From Actinocatenispora thailandica (GTDB taxonomy: Bacteria > Actinomycetota > Actinomycetes > Mycobacteriales > Micromonosporaceae): a stretch of DNA of 64,000 nt. Numbering within the stretch: the stretch's first letter is position 1; every line of letters starts with the position of its first letter. Shown in pieces: positions 15,938 through 24,573 of the stretch. A program made the position numbers and the translations under genes. Under the pieces are notes generated by a model. That model did no database searches and was not told the DNA's origin. It saw nothing but the letters and a program-made list of their open reading frames with translations. The DNA is taken from the NCBI RefSeq assembly GCF_016865425.1, contig NZ_AP023355.1, positions 4,338,198-4,402,197 on the forward strand. The letters run 5' to 3'.

Positions 15938-16926
15938 CCGGCGGCACCGGATGGCGGGCGGGGCGGCTCACCCCGGGCCGGGGTGCCCGGCTGGTGTTCG
16001 GCCAGATGTACGAGGATCCGCAGGTGGAGCTGGCGGAGTTCCCGCCCGGGAGCCGGGTGCTCGCGATCGCGTCGGCCGGCGACACCGCGGCGGCGCTGGC
16101 CGCGGCCGGGCACCGGGTGACTGCCCTCGATCTCAATCCGGTGCAGCTCCGGTACGCGGCGAGCCGGCTCGCCGGTGCACCGATCCGGCCGGGTCAGGCC
16201 GAGCGGATGCTCGCCGCCGGGCGAGCGGCGCTGCGTGCGGTGGCACCGGACTGGCGGCCGGGCCGGCTGGCACCGTTCCTGCGCCTGACCGACCCCGCCG
16301 ACCAGATGGCCTGGTGGGACGAACGGCTGGACCGGGGCGCGCTGCGGACGCTGCTGCGCCCGCTGCGGTACGCCGGCCTAGCGGTGCGGCCCGAGCTGGC
16401 CGCGGCGGTGCCGAACCGGTTCGACAGGGTGCTCCGGGATCGGTTGCGGGACGGGTTGTCCCGGCACCCGAACGCGACGAATCCGTTCCTGCGCCGGCTG
16501 GTGCTCGGCGCCGGATCGGTCGGTCCCGGCGCACCCGGCTGCCGCCGTACCGCAGCGCCAGGCGGTTCGGCCCGTCCGGGCCGGGCGGATCCCGCCGGCC
16601 CGCGGCCGGCCCGGAGCGACGCCGGGCCGACGCCGGCCCGGGGCAGTGTGCGGTTCGTGCTGGCCGACGTGGTGGAGCACCTCGGTACCGGCCACCCCGG
16701 CCGCTACGACGCGGTCACGCTGTCCAACGTCACCGACGGCACGACCGTCCACTTCCGACGGACGCTCGTCACCGTGCTGCGGCACGGGCTTCGCCCCGGT
16801 GGACCGATCGTGCTGCGCGGTTTCGGCAGCACGGCGCCGCTCGACGCCGACCTCGGCTGGCAGGACCGGACCGATCGGGACCGCTGCCCGTTGTGGGGCA
16901 CCGTGTCGGTGGGGGCGGTGCGATGA
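15934..16926 (+). CDS. DUF3419 / BtaA-like 3-amino-3-carboxypropyltransferase
   Basis: This is a 330-residue protein, GTG overlapping the DoxX stop. The DUF3419 signature is present: GSRVLAIASAGDTAAALAA followed by HRVTALDLNPVQLRYAASRL (residues about 35-75). This is the S-adenosylmethionine site of BtaA, which moves the aminocarboxypropyl group of AdoMet onto diacylglycerol. A second block near residues 255-290 (YDAVTLSNVTDG) corresponds to the family's LSD-V motif. A 45-residue Pro/Arg/Gly-rich insert lies around residues 190-235. BtaA makes the first intermediate of betaine lipids, and a methyltransferase gene two positions downstream makes a betaine-lipid-like pathway possible. Biochemical identity is inferred. 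Confidence 0.75.
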   Translation: MTGGTGWRAGRLTPGRGARLVFGQMYEDPQVELAEFPPGSRVLAIASAGDTAAALAAAGHRVTALDLNPVQLRYAASRLAGAPIRPGQAERMLAAGRAALRAVAPDWRPGRLAPFLRLTDPADQMAWWDERLDRGALRTLLRPLRYAGLAVRPELAAAVPNRFDRVLRDRLRDGLSRHPNATNPFLRRLVLGAGSVGPGAPGCRRTAAPGGSARPGRADPAGPRPARSDAGPTPARGSVRFVLADVVEHLGTGHPGRYDAVTLSNVTDGTTVHFRRTLVTVLRHGLRPGGPIVLRGFGSTAPLDADLGWQDRTDRDRCPLWGTVSVGAVR

Positions 16927-17684
16927 TCGAGCGACTGCGGCGACATCCGGTGCCGATGGCCACCCGGTTCGGCCATTCCGTCGTCCTCAGCTACGCGTTG
17001 CCGGCCGCCGTGCTGGCGCCGTTACTGCCGGCCGGGCTGCGCCTCGACACCTACAGCGGGTTCGGCTTCGTCGCCATCGGCGTGGTGTCGACCCGGCGGC
17101 TGCGGCCCGCGTACCTGCCGTCCCGGATCGGCCTGGATGCGGTGCTGGTCGGCTACCGGATCATGACGGCGTTCGGCACCCCGACCGGGCGCACCATGCG
17201 TGGCTTGTACGTGCTGCGCAGCGACACCGACCGCCGGCTGCTGCGGCTCGGCGCCAACGCCCTCACCCGGTACCACTATCACCAGGCCCGGATCCGCGAC
17301 ACCAGCACCGACACCTGTGTCCGGATCGACGTGAGCACCGTGGATGGCCGCGCGGAGCTGGCGCTGCGGGCCGACATCTCGGCCGAGTCGGGCCTGCCGG
17401 AAGGGTCACCGTTCGCCACGATGGGCGACGCCCGCCGGTTCGCCGGCCCGCTGCCGTACACCTTCGATCACGAGCCGAGCACCGGCTCGATCGTCGTGGT
17501 GAAGGCGTTCCGGTCCGCCTGGCGACCGCGACCGGTGGCGGTGACCGTGCCGCGACCGGGATTTCTGGTTCGCGGACCGTTCGCCGGCACCAGACCGGTG
17601 CTGGCCAACGCCTTTCACGTCGCCGACCTCGACTACGGCTGGCACCGCGGGCGGGCGTACGCACCGGACGGGAGCCCGCGATGA
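16923..17684 (+). CDS. DUF2071 family protein (acetoacetate-decarboxylase-like fold)
   Basis: This is a 253-residue protein, ATG overlapping the upstream stop by 4 bases. It matches the DUF2071 layout: HSVVLSYALPAAVLAPLLPAG near the start, then VAIGVVSTRRLRP, VGYRIMTAFGT, RGLYVLRSDTD and a C-terminal YDFDHE-like PYTFDHEPS segment. The family is predicted to share the acetoacetate decarboxylase fold, but no reaction is known. No signal or membrane helix is present. Its conserved placement between a BtaA-like enzyme and a methyltransferase suggests a role in the same pathway. Confidence 0.75.
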   Translation: MIERLRRHPVPMATRFGHSVVLSYALPAAVLAPLLPAGLRLDTYSGFGFVAIGVVSTRRLRPAYLPSRIGLDAVLVGYRIMTAFGTPTGRTMRGLYVLRSDTDRRLLRLGANALTRYHYHQARIRDTSTDTCVRIDVSTVDGRAELALRADISAESGLPEGSPFATMGDARRFAGPLPYTFDHEPSTGSIVVVKAFRSAWRPRPVAVTVPRPGFLVRGPFAGTRPVLANAFHVADLDYGWHRGRAYAPDGSPR

Positions 17685-18409
17685 GCACCACCGGGGTGCG
17701 CCGGGTCGTCGCGTTCAACTGGCCGAAGTACGCCGCCGCCGCCCTGCTCGCCGCGGGCGGCACCGCGCTCCCCGGCCGGCTGCCCACGCCGGTCCGCCGC
17801 GCACTGCGTACCGGCGCCGCGCTCACCGCCGCCGGTACCGCGGCGAGCCTGGCCGCCAGCTGGTGGGTCTACGACCGTTCCGCGCTGTACGAGTGGGGCT
17901 GGATACGACCGCTGCTGCCCGCGCGGCTGCACCGGCACGCCGTGGTCACCACCGGGCTGGACGAGGTGAGCGGGGCGCTGCGCCGGCAGCACCCGGCCGC
18001 GCGCGGCGTGCTGCTGGACTGCTACCGCGACACCGTGTCCGGTTCGATCCGCCGAGCTCACCGCGGTCAAGCGCCGGGCCACGCCGGTTGGCCCTGCCGG
18101 CCCGACGCCCTGCCGCTCGGCACCGGCAGCCTGGACGCCGTCGTCACCGCGCTGGCCGCACACGAGCTGCGCCGGCCGGCCCAACGCGCCGCCCTCTACG
18201 CCGAGGCGGCCCGGGTGCTGCGGCCGGGCGGCCGGCTGGTCGTGGTCGAGCACCCGCGCAACGCGGCGACGATCGCCGCGTTCGGCCCGGGCGCCTGGCA
18301 CTTCCACCCGCGCCGTGCCTGGCTGCGGCCCGCCGGGCCGGCCCGCCTGCGGTTGGTCGGCGAGCTGTCGATGACGCCGTTCGTGCGCGGTTGGGCGTTC
18401 CAGCGGTGA
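17681..18409 (+). CDS. Methyltransferase-like protein with degenerate AdoMet motif
   Basis: This is a 242-residue protein, ATG overlapping by 4 bases. An N-terminal membrane-associated region (residues about 15-65, with two hydrophobic stretches and ASWWVYDRSALYEW) precedes a Rossmann-like domain. Motifs IV-VI are recognisable (GSLDAVVTALAAHEL, EAARVLRPGGRLVVVEHPRN). The expected glycine-rich motif I is missing: the corresponding strand reads RGVLLDCYRDTVSGS. It could be a BtaB-like N-methyltransferase, a methyltransferase of another kind, or an inactive partner. The first reading is supported only by the BtaA-like neighbour. Confidence 0.6.
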   Translation: MSTTGVRRVVAFNWPKYAAAALLAAGGTALPGRLPTPVRRALRTGAALTAAGTAASLAASWWVYDRSALYEWGWIRPLLPARLHRHAVVTTGLDEVSGALRRQHPAARGVLLDCYRDTVSGSIRRAHRGQAPGHAGWPCRPDALPLGTGSLDAVVTALAAHELRRPAQRAALYAEAARVLRPGGRLVVVEHPRNAATIAAFGPGAWHFHPRRAWLRPAGPARLRLVGELSMTPFVRGWAFQR

Positions 18410-18816
18410 TGGTGCCCGCACTGCGCGCCGTCGGCGCGGTCCTCGTGCTGCTGGGCCTCGCGCACCTGGCTCTGCCGTACGGGATGGGTTGGTTGCGCGA
18501 GTTCACCGCGCTGACCGCGCTGACCCGCCGGATCATGCACCTGCACACCGGGTTCATCGGCCTGGCCTGCGTACTGGGCGGCCTGCCGCCGCTGCTGCTC
18601 ACCGGCGACCTGCTGGCCGGCGGGCGGCTCGCGACCGCGATCCTCGCGGGTGAATGCGTCTTCTGGGGTGCCCGCTGGGCCTGCCAGTTCGCCGCCTTCA
18701 GCCCGTCGATCTGGCGCGGCTCGCCGGTCCGTACCGCGGGTCACGTCGGGTTCGCCCTGCTCTGGAGCTGGATCACCGCGACCTTCGGCATCGCGCTGCT
18801 CACCGCCACGTGGTGA
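18409..18816 (+). CDS. Small polytopic membrane protein
   Basis: This is a 135-residue protein. The ATG at 18409 overlaps the stop as TGATG, and a GTG three bases earlier (GTGA overlap) is an equal alternative. Four hydrophobic segments are visible: ALRAVGAVLVLLGLAHLALP, FIGLACVLGGLPPLLLTGD, LATAILAGECVFWGARW and HVGFALLWSWITATFGIALL. A conserved-looking RRIMHLHTGF lies between the first two. I do not recognise the family. It is the last gene of the TetR-led operon. Confidence 0.65.
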   Translation: MVPALRAVGAVLVLLGLAHLALPYGMGWLREFTALTALTRRIMHLHTGFIGLACVLGGLPPLLLTGDLLAGGRLATAILAGECVFWGARWACQFAAFSPSIWRGSPVRTAGHVGFALLWSWITATFGIALLTATW

Positions 18817-18901
18817 CGGCACTCCGGCCCACCCGGGTACCGGCTAGGCTCCCGCCGGGCGCGGAGCATCCGGTCGCCCTGGGCATGGAGAGCGAGGGCC
18901 G

Positions 18902-19915
18902 ATGGTGAAGCAGGTGGCGACGGGGGTACTGCTCGGGCTGGCGATCGGCGACGCGATGGGCTTCCCCACCGAATTCCAGGACGTCGCGCGGATCGCGGCG
19001 ACGTGCGGCCCCTGGCGCGAGCTGGCGCTGCCGGTGTCCGGCGGTATCGCGTACGTCAGCGACGACACGCAGCTGACGCTCGCGCTGGGCGAAGCGCTGC
19101 GCGAGGTGACCGGAACCGGGCCGCTGACACCGCAGCGGATGGAGCCCCCGACCCGTGCGCACTTCGTGGACTGGTGGGCATCGCCCGACAACAACCGCGC
19201 CCCGGGTGCCACGTGCCTGCGGGCCTGCCAGGAACTCGGCCAGGGTGGCCGGTGGCAGGCCGCGAGCCAGCTCGGGTCGAAGGGATGCGGCGCCAACATG
19301 CGGGTGGCGCCGGTCGCGCTGGTACCCGGGCTCGATCCGGCGACGCGGTCCGGTGCGGCGCAGTTGCAGTCGGCGCTCACCCACGGGCACCCGACAGCGC
19401 TCGCCGCCAGTGACCTGACCGCGCACGCCATCCGGCTGCTGGTGGATGGCGCCGAACCCGCCGAACTGGTGGGTCTGCTGCGCCGTCATGCCGAGCAGCA
19501 CCGGTCGAACTACCGCGCCGACTGGCTCGGTGATCTCGCCGAGCACGGCCACGACCCGGATCCGGTGTCGTTCATCGCCCGCGGCTGGGACGAGTGCCGG
19601 GACGCCCTCGACCGGCTCGACGACGCGCTCGCGGTCGCCGATCCGGACACCGACCCCTGTCTGGCCACCGGTGCCGGTTGGATCGCGGAGGAGGCGCTCG
19701 CGACGGGTCTGTACTGCTTTCTCCAGTTCACCGACGACCCACCCGCAGTGGTTCGCCGGGCGGCGTACTCGTCCGGCGACTCCGACTCCATCGCCGCGCT
19801 CGCCGGCGCCTTCGCCGGTGCGTACCACGGTGCCGGCGGCTGGCCGGCCGAGTGGACTGCGGCCATCGAGTACCGCGAGCGGCTGCTCGCTCTCGGCGCC
19901 GCCTGGGACGGCTGA
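18902..19915 (+). CDS. ADP-ribosylglycohydrolase family protein
   Basis: This is a 337-residue protein with GAGGG 4-8 bases before ATG 18902. The binuclear-metal signatures of the DraG/ARH fold are in place: GLAIGDAMG (residues 12-20), SDDTQLTLA (53-61), GSKGCGANMRVAP near 125 and SGDSDSIAALAGAFAGAYHG near 290. These residues bind two Mg ions and the ADP-ribose. Members remove ADP-ribose from proteins, DNA ends or small molecules. No ADP-ribosyltransferase gene is next to it, so the target is open. It stands alone, 85 bases after the TetR operon on the same strand. Confidence 0.9.
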   Translation: MVKQVATGVLLGLAIGDAMGFPTEFQDVARIAATCGPWRELALPVSGGIAYVSDDTQLTLALGEALREVTGTGPLTPQRMEPPTRAHFVDWWASPDNNRAPGATCLRACQELGQGGRWQAASQLGSKGCGANMRVAPVALVPGLDPATRSGAAQLQSALTHGHPTALAASDLTAHAIRLLVDGAEPAELVGLLRRHAEQHRSNYRADWLGDLAEHGHDPDPVSFIARGWDECRDALDRLDDALAVADPDTDPCLATGAGWIAEEALATGLYCFLQFTDDPPAVVRRAAYSSGDSDSIAALAGAFAGAYHGAGGWPAEWTAAIEYRERLLALGAAWDG

Positions 19916-20129
19916 GCGGCCCGGCCCGGGCCCGGCGAGGTCGGTTCCCGGCGGGTACGGATCGGCCCCGGCACGATCAGGAATCGAGAAGCGGCGACGG
20001 CGGGCCCTGGTTAGCGTGATCGTGGGTATCCGGTGGCGCCGGCAGTGGTCACCACCGGAGCCCGGAACGCGCACCGCTCGCCGCCCCGGCGTACCCGGGA
20101 AAGGCGCCGACATCCGGAGGTACGTCACC

Positions 20130-20591
20130 ATGGCGGACAACAAGCCCGCGAAGCCCGCTGCCCGGAAGGCCGCCGCCAGGTCGGCGCCCAAGTTCACCGC
20201 GGAGGAGCGCGCCGCGATGCGGGAACGCAGCCGGGAGTTGAAGAAGAGCAAGTCCCGGGCGGACGGGGAGAGCGACCTGCTGGCCAAGATCGCCGAGATG
20301 ACCGGCTCGGACCGGGAGATCGCCGAACGGCTGCACGCCCTGATCACCGCCACCGCCCCGGAGCTGGAACCCAAGACCTGGTACGGGATGCCCGCCTACG
20401 CCCAGGACGGCAGCGTGCTCTGCTTCTTCCAGCCGGCGCAGAAGTTCAAGGCCCGCTACGCCACGCTCGGCTTCAACGACAAGGCGATGCTGGACGACGG
20501 GGCGATGTGGCCGACCTCGTTCGCGCTGACCGCGCTGACGCCCGCGGACGAGAAGCGCATCGTGGCCCTGATCAAGCGCGCTGTCGCCTGA
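20130..20591 (+). CDS. DUF1801-domain (YdhG-like) protein
   Basis: This is a 153-residue protein. ATG at 20130 has CCGGAGG 9 bases upstream. Residues 1-65 are Lys/Ala/Arg-rich (KPAKPAARKAAARSAPK and KKSKSR), a basic tail that could bind nucleic acid. Residues about 70-150 match DUF1801: APELEPKTWYGMPAYAQDG, VLCFFQPAQKFKARYATLGF and the final DEKRIVALIKRA. The fold is YdhG-like, resembling frataxin, with no known activity. It faces the FAD monooxygenase gene, with a shared hairpin between them. Confidence 0.8.
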   Translation: MADNKPAKPAARKAAARSAPKFTAEERAAMRERSRELKKSKSRADGESDLLAKIAEMTGSDREIAERLHALITATAPELEPKTWYGMPAYAQDGSVLCFFQPAQKFKARYATLGFNDKAMLDDGAMWPTSFALTALTPADEKRIVALIKRAVA

Positions 20592-20720
20592 GCAGCCGGC
20601 GGCCGGCGCAGCCGACCGCGACCAGCGCCCCCGCCGCGACGCGCGCCGGCCGAGCCACCACCGGCTCCCGCCGGCCGAGCACCACCGGCTCCGCCGAGCC
20701 ACTGGCGGCTCGTGCCGAGC

Positions 20721-20754
20721 GCGCCGCCGGCCGGCGGGAACCGGCCGGCGGCGC
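20721..20754. terminator. Bidirectional hairpin between convergent genes
   Basis: A 14-base perfect stem (GCGCCGCCGGCCGG) with a CGGGAA loop starts two bases after the stop of the FAD monooxygenase gene on the minus strand. It is placed to serve both converging genes. Confidence 0.7.
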
Positions 20755-20756
20755 TG

Positions 20757-21917
20757 CTACTCGGTCAGCTGCAACCGGCGCTGCAGCAGCCGGCCGACCG
20801 GCGGCAGCGCGGCGAGCCGCAGGGGCAGGTCGCGCAGGAACAGCCGGGTCCGGTCGGCCGGCGCGTACAGGCCCCGGACCTGCCGGCCGAGCCGCTGCTT
20901 CTGCTCGGCGTACGGGCGCAGGCCGGTCTCCCACTCGGCCAGCGCGGCGTCGACGTCGGCGCCGTGCCGTTCCAGCGCGGTACCCAGCGCGTCGGCGCCG
21001 GCCACCGCGAGCGAGGCGCCGAACCCGGCGAACAGCGTGACGCACCAGGCCGCGTCGCCGATCAGCGCGACCCGGCCACGGCGCCAGGACGGCAGCACGA
21101 TCTGGCTGATCGAGTCGAAGTACACCTCGTCGGTGCCGGCGAGCTGCTCCAGCACCTCCGGTGCCGCCCAGCCCATCCGGTCGTACGCGGCCGGTAGTGC
21201 GAGCTGCGGACCGGCGGCGAGCTCGGCGGCGGCGTCGCTGGTGCGGTACCCGAAGAAGGCGGTGGGGCGGCGATCGCCGGTCGCGATGATCGCCAGGGTA
21301 CGGCCGGCCTCGGTCAGCGTCTCGGTCGCACCCGGCGTGACGCCGGCGGGGAGCCGGTCCAGGGTGAACACCCCGACCATGTGGTCCAGGTCGAGCCGGA
21401 AGTCGCGTTCCGGGCCGAACGTGTCGGCGCGGGTCGCCGAGTGCAGTCCGTCCGCACCGACCACCAGGTCGGCCCGGACCGAGGTGCCGTCGCTGAGCTG
21501 CACGGTCGCCGCCGAGCGGTCCTGCTGTACCGCGGTGAGGGTGGTACCGAACCGGATCTCCACGTCCGCGGCGACCGCCCGGTAGAGCACGTCCTCGATG
21601 TCGCCGCGCATCAGGTTGAGGGCGCGGCGGCCGAGCATCGCCCGTACCGTCGGGCCGGGGACGGTGAACCGGCGCTCGCCGGACGGCTTGAGGTAGTTCA
21701 TCCGGTCCGGGGTGAGGTGCTGGTCGGCCAGCTCGCCGAGGATGCCCATCCGTTCGGCCGCGTCGTACCCGATGCCGGAGAACGTGACGGTGTAGCCGCC
21801 GGTGCGCCGCACCGGCGCCCGCTCCACCACCAGCGGGCTCCATCCGGCCTGCCGCAACCGGAGTGCGGTGGCCAGGCCGGCGATGCCGGCACCGATGATC
21901 ACTGCCTTCTTGCTCAT
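20757..21917 (-). CDS. FAD-dependent monooxygenase (PHBH family)
   Basis: This is a 386-residue protein, ATG 21917 with GAGGCGG 4-5 bases upstream. The N-terminal FAD-binding motif is AVIIGAGIAGLATALRLRQAG, split here as AVIIGAGIAGLA and TALRLRQAG. The middle DG motif is VGADGLHSATR, and the third FAD motif is RVALIGDAAWCVTLFAGFGASLA. These place it among aromatic hydroxylase-type flavoprotein monooxygenases, with TetX/UbiH-like enzymes as relatives. It is divergent from a MarR-type regulator with a 24-base palindrome between them, so it is probably induced by its substrate, perhaps an antibiotic or aromatic compound. The substrate is unknown. Confidence 0.88.
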   Translation of the reverse strand: MSKKAVIIGAGIAGLATALRLRQAGWSPLVVERAPVRRTGGYTVTFSGIGYDAAERMGILGELADQHLTPDRMNYLKPSGERRFTVPGPTVRAMLGRRALNLMRGDIEDVLYRAVAADVEIRFGTTLTAVQQDRSAATVQLSDGTSVRADLVVGADGLHSATRADTFGPERDFRLDLDHMVGVFTLDRLPAGVTPGATETLTEAGRTLAIIATGDRRPTAFFGYRTSDAAAELAAGPQLALPAAYDRMGWAAPEVLEQLAGTDEVYFDSISQIVLPSWRRGRVALIGDAAWCVTLFAGFGASLAVAGADALGTALERHGADVDAALAEWETGLRPYAEQKQRLGRQVRGLYAPADRTRLFLRDLPLRLAALPPVGRLLQRRLQLTE

Positions 21918-22027
21918 GATCCGCCTCGTTCGTCTGCGCCCACCCGGTACGCCCGGGCCGGGTCCGACCGGACCGACCTGCTGCTCGGCCGAGCGGCGTG
22001 CGGTCCGGTGTGGGTACAGCGTAGCAT

Positions 22028-22051
22028 AAGTTTCAGAGATCTCTGAAACTT
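22028..22051. promoter_or_regulatory. 24-base perfect palindrome, MarR operator
   Basis: The half-site AAGTTTCAGAGA is followed directly by its complement. The dyad ends at a -35 (TTGAAG, 22051-22056) for the MarR gene, whose -10 is TACGCT (22073-22078). On the minus strand it touches a TATGCT element at 22028-22023 for the monooxygenase gene. One dyad can therefore control both directions. Confidence 0.85.
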
Positions 22052-22106
22052 TGAAGCACACAGAGTTCTCGATACGCTGACCACGGATGACGAAGAGGAG
22101 ACGGCG

Positions 22107-22583
22107 ATGACCGAGCCGACCGACCGACGACTGGCCGAACTGGCCGAGTCGTTCGCGCTGACCATGGCGCAGAGCGGGATGCAGAAGGCCACCGCGCGGG
22201 TGCTGGCCGCGCTGCTGTTCAGCAGCGACGAGACCATGACCGCCGGCGAGCTGGGCGAGCAGTTGCAGCTCAGCTCCGGCTCGGTGTCCGGCGCGATCAA
22301 GCAGCTGACCCCGATCGGCCTGATCGAACGGGTACCGGCACCCGGCAGCCGCCGCGACCACTTCCGCGTCCGTAGCGGCGCCTGGGCCACCCTGATGGGC
22401 GGCCAGAACGCGATGTTCCACGTCATGCAGCACGCCGCCCGGGACGGCATCGACATCGCGGGGGCCGACAGCGTCACCGGCCGGCGGCTCGACGAGATGC
22501 ACGACTTCTACCGCTACATGGCTACCGAGCTGCCCGCCCTCATCGACCGCTGGCACCGGCAGTACCACGGCGGCGCGAGCTGA
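22107..22583 (+). CDS. MarR/GbsR-type transcriptional regulator
   Basis: This is a 158-residue protein. ATG at 22107 has GAGGAG upstream. The winged helix lies around residues 25-95: ATARVLAALLFSSDETMTAGELGEQ, LQLSSGSVSGAIKQLTPIGLIERV and PGSRRDHFRV. The GSRRDHFRV wing and the C-terminal helical part (HDFYRYMATELPALIDRW) are typical of the GbsR-like branch common in actinomycetes. It is probably the repressor of the divergent FAD monooxygenase through the palindrome at 22028. Confidence 0.88.
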   Translation: MTEPTDRRLAELAESFALTMAQSGMQKATARVLAALLFSSDETMTAGELGEQLQLSSGSVSGAIKQLTPIGLIERVPAPGSRRDHFRVRSGAWATLMGGQNAMFHVMQHAARDGIDIAGADSVTGRRLDEMHDFYRYMATELPALIDRWHRQYHGGAS

Positions 22584-22671
22584 GTTTGCCATTCCGGCAA
22601 GGAAAGTCGCCGGCGAGCCCGGCTGCCGGCACGCTGCGGGCAGGACCGAGCCGGACCGAACGGGAGTGACC

Positions 22672-23265
22672 ATGGACGGCGATTACTGGGACGAGCGGTA
22701 CCGCGAGCGCGGGCAGCTGTGGAGCGGTCGGCCGAACGGCGTGCTCGTCGACGAGGCGTCGGCGCTGCCGCCCGGCCGGGCGCTGGACGTCGGCTGTGGC
22801 GAGGGCGCCGACGCGCGATGGCTCGCCGGGCGCGGCTGGCAGGTCACCGCGATCGACATCTCGGCGGTCGCGCTGGAGCGGGCCGCCGCCAGTACCGACG
22901 ATGCTGCCGTCACGTTCACCCAGCTCGATCTCGCCACCACGGCACCGCCGCGGGGCAGCTACCAGCTGGTGTCCGCGCAGTACTTCCCGCTGCCCCGGCA
23001 GCCGGATCATGCCGCGCTGCGCCGGCTGCTGGCCGCGGTCGGGCCCGGGGGCACGCTGCTGGTCGCCGGGCACGATGTCGCGGAGCTGCCGGCACACGCC
23101 CACGGCGGCCCCGATCCCGCCGACTTCTACCGACCCGACGAGATCGCGGCGATCCTGGACGATGGCTGGACGGTGCTGATCGACGAGGTCCGGCCGCGGG
23201 TCCGCGCCGCGCCACCCGGCACCGCGCACACCCGGGACGCGGTGCTCGTCGCCCGCCGCCGCTGA
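22672..23265 (+). CDS. Class I SAM-dependent methyltransferase (TehB/thiopurine type)
   Basis: This is a 197-residue protein. ATG 22672 is preferred over the GTG two codons earlier because GGAG lies 5 bases before it. It starts with DYWDERYRERGQLWSGRPN, the usual N-terminal signature of the TehB/thiopurine methyltransferase group. Then come motif I (ALDVGCGEGADARWLAGRG), motif II (VTAIDISAVALERA) and motif IV near residue 85-110. Such enzymes methylate small thiols, metalloids or drugs. It stands alone after the MarR gene, separated by a small inverted repeat (TTGCC-N5-GGCAA at 22586). The substrate is unknown. Confidence 0.88.
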   Translation: MDGDYWDERYRERGQLWSGRPNGVLVDEASALPPGRALDVGCGEGADARWLAGRGWQVTAIDISAVALERAAASTDDAAVTFTQLDLATTAPPRGSYQLVSAQYFPLPRQPDHAALRRLLAAVGPGGTLLVAGHDVAELPAHAHGGPDPADFYRPDEIAAILDDGWTVLIDEVRPRVRAAPPGTAHTRDAVLVARRR

Positions 23266-23511
23266 CCGCACCCACCCTGCGTACTGCGTCACACCAGCGC
23301 CCGAAGGCGTGACGGCGCGGCGTGTCGTGCGTTGCACGGAATGCGTCCCGTCCCCCGGGACGCGCACGGTCGCTGCCGGCCGGTTGTCCTTCCTCGGTTC
23401 CCGGTCGGCAGCCCGTGGCGCCGCCGCTCGACCGGCCCGGGTGCCCACCAGCCGGCTTCGACGGCGCGCCCCGCATCTCCGCGCCGGGCCGACCGGCCCG
23501 GACCGACCGGC

Positions 23512-24573
23512 TCAGCGCGACAGCGCGCAGTCGATGATCGCCCCGGCAGGGTCCGGCGCCACGTCGGCCGGGACGGAGGCGGACCGATCGAGGGTCCGGC
23601 GCAACACGGTGGAGAGCTGCTCCGGGTACCGGATCCACGGGATGATGCCGGCCCGGTCCAGAACGCTCGCGTTCGCTTGGCCGTGCCCGGGCAGCGGCCG
23701 GTAGGTGAGCACCGGCAGGCCGGTCGCGAGCGCCTCCAGGCTGGTCAACCCGCCACCGTTGTGCACCACCAGGTCGACCGCGCGCAGCAGCGTCGGCATG
23801 TCGTCCACCCAGCTGAGCGGCACCAGGCCGGGTACCGCGGTGAGCCGCTGGTACAGGGTCCGGTAACGGCCGCAGACGACGACCGGGGTGGCGAGGCCGG
23901 TGCCGGCGACCTCGCAGGCGGTGCGTTCCGGCCGGCCGAGGCCGAGCGAGCCGGCAACCACCAGCGCGAGCTTCCCGGTCGGCGGCAGCCGGAACGCCCG
24001 GCGAGCCGCCGCGACCTCGGCGTCGGTACCGGCCGGCCGGAAGTCCGGCGACACGGCCGGGGCGACCCGCCGCACGCCCGCCGCCCCGAGCCGCCGTGCC
24101 TCGATCGCGGTCACGTCGTAGGTGGCCAGGCAGCGGTCCACGCCGGCGGCGATCCAGGTACGGTGCACGGACGGATCGGTCAGGTAACTGATCACCGGCA
24201 CCCGGAGGAATCCGGTGCGGCGCAACCGTCCCAACACCTGGCTTGCCAGCGGATAGGTCGAGACCACGGCGACGGTGTCGGGGCGTACCAGCCGCAGGAT
24301 CCGACGGTCGGCGCCGTGCACCGCCCAGGCCGCGAAACCGGTCGGCGCGGCGCGGTCGAAGACCCGTACGGTCGCCTGATAGCTCCACGGCGCGGCGGCC
24401 AGCTGACGGTAGTAGCCGGTGGTGAGCAGCAGGGCGAGCGAGCGTGGCAGCAGTTCGAGCAGGTCGTACCGGTCGGTCTTGTACCCGGCAGCGCCGAGCC
24501 GCCGGGCCAGTTCGGCGGCGGCGCCGTCGTGCCCGGCACCGATGCTGGCCGAGATGATCGCGACGTGGCTCAT
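23512..24573 (-). CDS. Diacylglycerol glucosyltransferase/MGDG-synthase-like GT
   Basis: This is a 353-residue protein starting at ATG 24573. Its GT28-like GT-B fold shows an MGDG-synthase N-terminus (HVAIISASIGAGHDGAAAEL, residues 3-22), a conserved middle (PVISYLTDPSVHRTWIAAGV) and a C-terminal donor site (LVVHNGGGLTSLEALATGLP, then PLPGHGQANA). These enzymes transfer a sugar from a UDP-sugar to diacylglycerol, or to a related lipid acceptor, at the cytoplasmic face of the membrane. The gene is preceded by a promoter nearly identical to that of the BlaI/M56 operon, so it is probably induced with it under cell-envelope stress. The acceptor is inferred from family. Confidence 0.8.
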   Translation of the reverse strand: MSHVAIISASIGAGHDGAAAELARRLGAAGYKTDRYDLLELLPRSLALLLTTGYYRQLAAAPWSYQATVRVFDRAAPTGFAAWAVHGADRRILRLVRPDTVAVVSTYPLASQVLGRLRRTGFLRVPVISYLTDPSVHRTWIAAGVDRCLATYDVTAIEARRLGAAGVRRVAPAVSPDFRPAGTDAEVAAARRAFRLPPTGKLALVVAGSLGLGRPERTACEVAGTGLATPVVVCGRYRTLYQRLTAVPGLVPLSWVDDMPTLLRAVDLVVHNGGGLTSLEALATGLPVLTYRPLPGHGQANASVLDRAGIIPWIRYPEQLSTVLRRTLDRSASVPADVAPDPAGAIIDCALSR

